Shown here: positions 51,312 through 52,560 of the stretch, piece after piece
Layout: each line of letters begins with the position of its first letter
How positions within the stretch are numbered: position 1 is the stretch's first letter
Source: an uncultured bacterium
Lineage (GTDB): Bacteria > Cyanobacteriota > Vampirovibrionia > Gastranaerophilales > Gastranaerophilaceae
Length of the DNA stretch: 52,560 nt
NCBI GenBank assembly: GCA_902765215.1
Contig: CACWZA010000014.1
Coordinates: 1-52,560, forward strand
Direction: 5' to 3'
Translations under genes and position numbers: made by a program
Notes under the pieces: model-generated
Told to the model about the DNA's origin: nothing
The model's database searches: none
The model's input: only the letters and a program-made list of their open reading frames with translations

Positions 51312-51974
51312 CTAAACTAAACCCTCTTTAAGCGCTTTAACGGCTGCCTGAGTTCTGTCATCAACCACAAGCTTTTGGATAATATTACAGACATGCGCTT
51401 TTGCCGTATGCTCGCTTATGGTGAGAGTTTTTGCGATTTCATTATTAGTCTGACCGTCAACAACAAGCTTAAGAACCTCGTATTCCCGTTGAGTCAGGTT
51501 TGCATGAGTTTGCCTGAACCCCGCCCTTGTCATCTGACGGGCAGGAATAACCCCGCTGTTTCTGTCCTTTATGAAGGGAACAACCTTAGGATCTATCCAC
51601 ATTGCCCCCTGCTTTATGGTTTTGATTATCATCATAAGGAACTCTGTATTTATATCTTTTAGCACATATCCGTTTGCGCCCGCAGTCAGCGAATCGTTGA
51701 TTTCACTGTCAGATATATGGGAAGTGAGCATAATAACCTTTGTGTCAAAACTGTTCTGCTCAAGTATCCGCTTTGTCGCCTCTATCCCGGAAATATCGGG
51801 TAAACCTATATCCATCAGGACAATATCGGGCTTCAAAAGCCGTGATTTTTCAACAGCATCTTTGCCGTTTTCTGCCTCTGCAATTATTTCCATTTCAGGG
51901 TACTCATCAAACAATGACCTCAACCCTATCCGCATCAGTTTCTGATCTTCAACCAATATTATTTTTATAACCAT
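51312..51974 (-). CDS. NarL/FixJ-type response regulator
   Basis: 220 residues. Receiver domain 1-125: acidic pocket ILVEDQKLMR, phosphorylation aspartate in DIVLMDIGLPDISG (Asp55), Thr in VIMLTSH and Lys in YVLKDI. A LuxR-type HTH at 155-215: LTQREYEVLKLVVDGQTNNEIAKTLTISEHTAKAHV. The linker of about 40 residues is a little long. No histidine kinase is adjacent, so its input is unknown. GAGGAGAA precedes the ATG. Confidence 0.9.
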   Translation of the reverse strand: MVIKIILVEDQKLMRIGLRSLFDEYPEMEIIAEAENGKDAVEKSRLLKPDIVLMDIGLPDISGIEATKRILEQNSFDTKVIMLTSHISDSEINDSLTAGANGYVLKDINTEFLMMIIKTIKQGAMWIDPKVVPFIKDRNSGVIPARQMTRAGFRQTHANLTQREYEVLKLVVDGQTNNEIAKTLTISEHTAKAHVCNIIQKLVVDDRTQAAVKALKEGLV

Positions 51975-52274
51975 AGTTTTCTCCTCTTATTTATTCTAAT
52001 TTTATATTTTGCGCGTTTATCAAATATCCCCTTTAAGTAAATACACCTCCGATAATCTTTTAATCTTTTGAGTGAGAATACTTATTTATGGAAAAATTAC
52101 TGAACAAATAAAAATTCAAATAACACTGATTATAATAGGGTTTCAGAGATTTATATTAAGAAATGTAACGAGAATTTATTCAAAAAGACAATTTTTTCAG
52201 AGATATATACTTTATATATACACAGGATAAAAATATAGGGGTATATTGCGAATATAAAAAAGGAGAATTGGATT
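51975..52274. other. 300-bp intergenic region between the response regulator and CopG genes
   Basis: AT-rich and without a coding frame. It contains the third promoter block (52181-52220) and a 17-mer ATATTAAGAAATGTAAC (52153-52169) that is also found at 49566-49582, beside block 2. Nothing else was recognised. Confidence 0.6.
52181..52220 (+). promoter_or_regulatory. 40-bp promoter block, copy 3 (CopG gene)
   Basis: CAAAAAGACAATTTTTTCA...TATATACTTTATATATA lies 54 nt before the CopG ATG, the same side as in the microprotein genes. It matches copy 1 at 34 of 40 and copy 2 at 32 of 40 positions; the last 17 bp are invariant. Confidence 0.7.
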
Positions 52275-52463
52275 ATGGCAAAAGTTTTAATTTCCATGCC
52301 GGAAAGATTTTTGGATGAAATTGACGGCGTAGCAGACAACGAGAATCGTTCTCGTTCAGAGTTAATCAGAGAAGCTCTGAGAACATACATTCATCGAAAC
52401 AGAGTGAGAAACACAGCATACGCTCAAAAGAATGCTGAATTGTTAGACGCGCTGCTAGATTAG
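52275..52463 (+). CDS. CopG-type ribbon-helix-helix regulator
   Basis: 62 residues. KVLISMPERFLDEIDGVA forms the beta strand and first helix, NRSRSELIREALRTYI the second; this is the classical RHH fold that binds DNA as a dimer through the paired strands. A short tail of Asn/Arg/Leu follows (QKNAELLDALLD). AAAAAAGGAGAA precedes the ATG. RHH proteins of this size are autorepressors or antitoxins; any toxin partner would lie beyond the window. The promoter block shared with the microproteins makes these genes likely members of one regulon. Confidence 0.85.
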   Translation: MAKVLISMPERFLDEIDGVADNENRSRSELIREALRTYIHRNRVRNTAYAQKNAELLDALLD

Positions 52464-52560
52464 CGGATTTTCGGACGAGTGAAGCGAAGCGAAACTCGGT
52501 AAGCGAAGGACGAAATGAGAACTGACGAAGTCAATCGAATGACAGTCCTGAGCACAAAGA
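52464..52560 (+). other. GC-richer, purine-repetitive tail with GAAGCGAAGCGAA words
   Basis: After the CopG stop the composition changes abruptly. Words such as GTGAAGCGAAGCGAAAC, GTAAGCGAAGG and TGACGAAGTCA recur and form small hairpins (CGAGT...ACTCG, TGAC-GAA-GTCA). It may be a dispersed repeat, a structured RNA, or the start of another gene: an ATG at 52515 with GAAGG upstream stays open to the edge. The end of the window prevents a decision. Confidence 0.3.

Noticed and set aside
1-52560. tRNA or rRNA genes
   Set aside because: I scanned for T-loop words and acceptor-stem pairing and for conserved rRNA segments and found none that fold; a covariance-model search could still reveal one.

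Overview
The window is AT-rich, gene-dense bacterial chromosome from a diderm. It best fits an uncultured gut relative of the Cyanobacteria (Melainabacteria/Vampirovibrionia, Gastranaerophilales-like). The reasons are: outer-envelope genes (MlaA-type protein, Skp/OmpH-type chaperone, a giant filamentous-haemagglutinin-type secreted protein); a YidC with a large periplasmic insert where cyanobacterial YidC has one; a four-domain ribosomal protein S1; and proteins opening with short N-terminal tails that carry an aromatic tag (VNFGM, VSFTS), which I associate with this lineage. The taxonomy is an inference, not a search result. No rRNA, tRNA or CRISPR array was found.

Layout. 1-13.6 kb is an accessory-looking metabolic stretch. 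It holds a metallo-beta-lactamase-fold hydrolase and a ribbon-helix-helix/NifX-type fusion behind a perfect 12-bp palindrome, a folate branch pair (pabA, pabBC fusion), a small cassette (TIGR04076-like gene broken by a 41-bp tandem duplication, Cys-rich DUF6485-like protein, Gdx/SugE transporter), two hexapeptide acetyltransferases around a double carboxymuconolactone-decarboxylase-domain protein, gene remnants, a phytol/dolichol-kinase-like membrane protein, preA, a TMEM43-like protein, a CDF metal transporter, DUF4186 and an AmrS-type radical SAM enzyme. 13.6-31.9 kb is mostly core: a two-domain lineage protein, an MlaA/alpha-beta-hydrolase fusion, an AGCS amino-acid symporter, a kinase-fold protein, yidC, queA, MATE, PPC/DUF296, PC4-like, priA, a TPR protein, and a c-di-GMP-related set (PilZ, PLP decarboxylase-like, degenerate GGDEF).

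32.0-40.3 kb is one 2,764-residue secreted beta-solenoid protein of the filamentous-haemagglutinin type, diverging from a Skp-like chaperone. 41.1-48.9 kb holds maf, rpsA, dgt, a TSCPD protein, a membrane-anchored Hsp20-like protein, a calpain/papain-fold protease candidate, pgk and a PAP2 phosphatase. 48.9-52.6 kb has two paralogous 48-50-residue microprotein genes, a uridine-kinase-family gene, rdgB, a NarL-type response regulator and a CopG-type regulator. A 40-bp promoter block (32-37 of 40 positions identical in pairwise comparison) precedes both microproteins and the CopG gene. This is the best candidate for an undescribed small regulon.

Regulatory themes: an extended -10 of the form TGCTAWWAT recurs; at least four genes (amrS-like, MATE, maf, dgt) lack a Shine-Dalgarno sequence and start 6-7 nt after a -10 box, as leaderless messages would; and a 9-mer ATTTACCCC recurs in at least eleven gene boundaries from 14 to 51 kb. 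Convergent genes are often separated by perfect bidirectional hairpin terminators.
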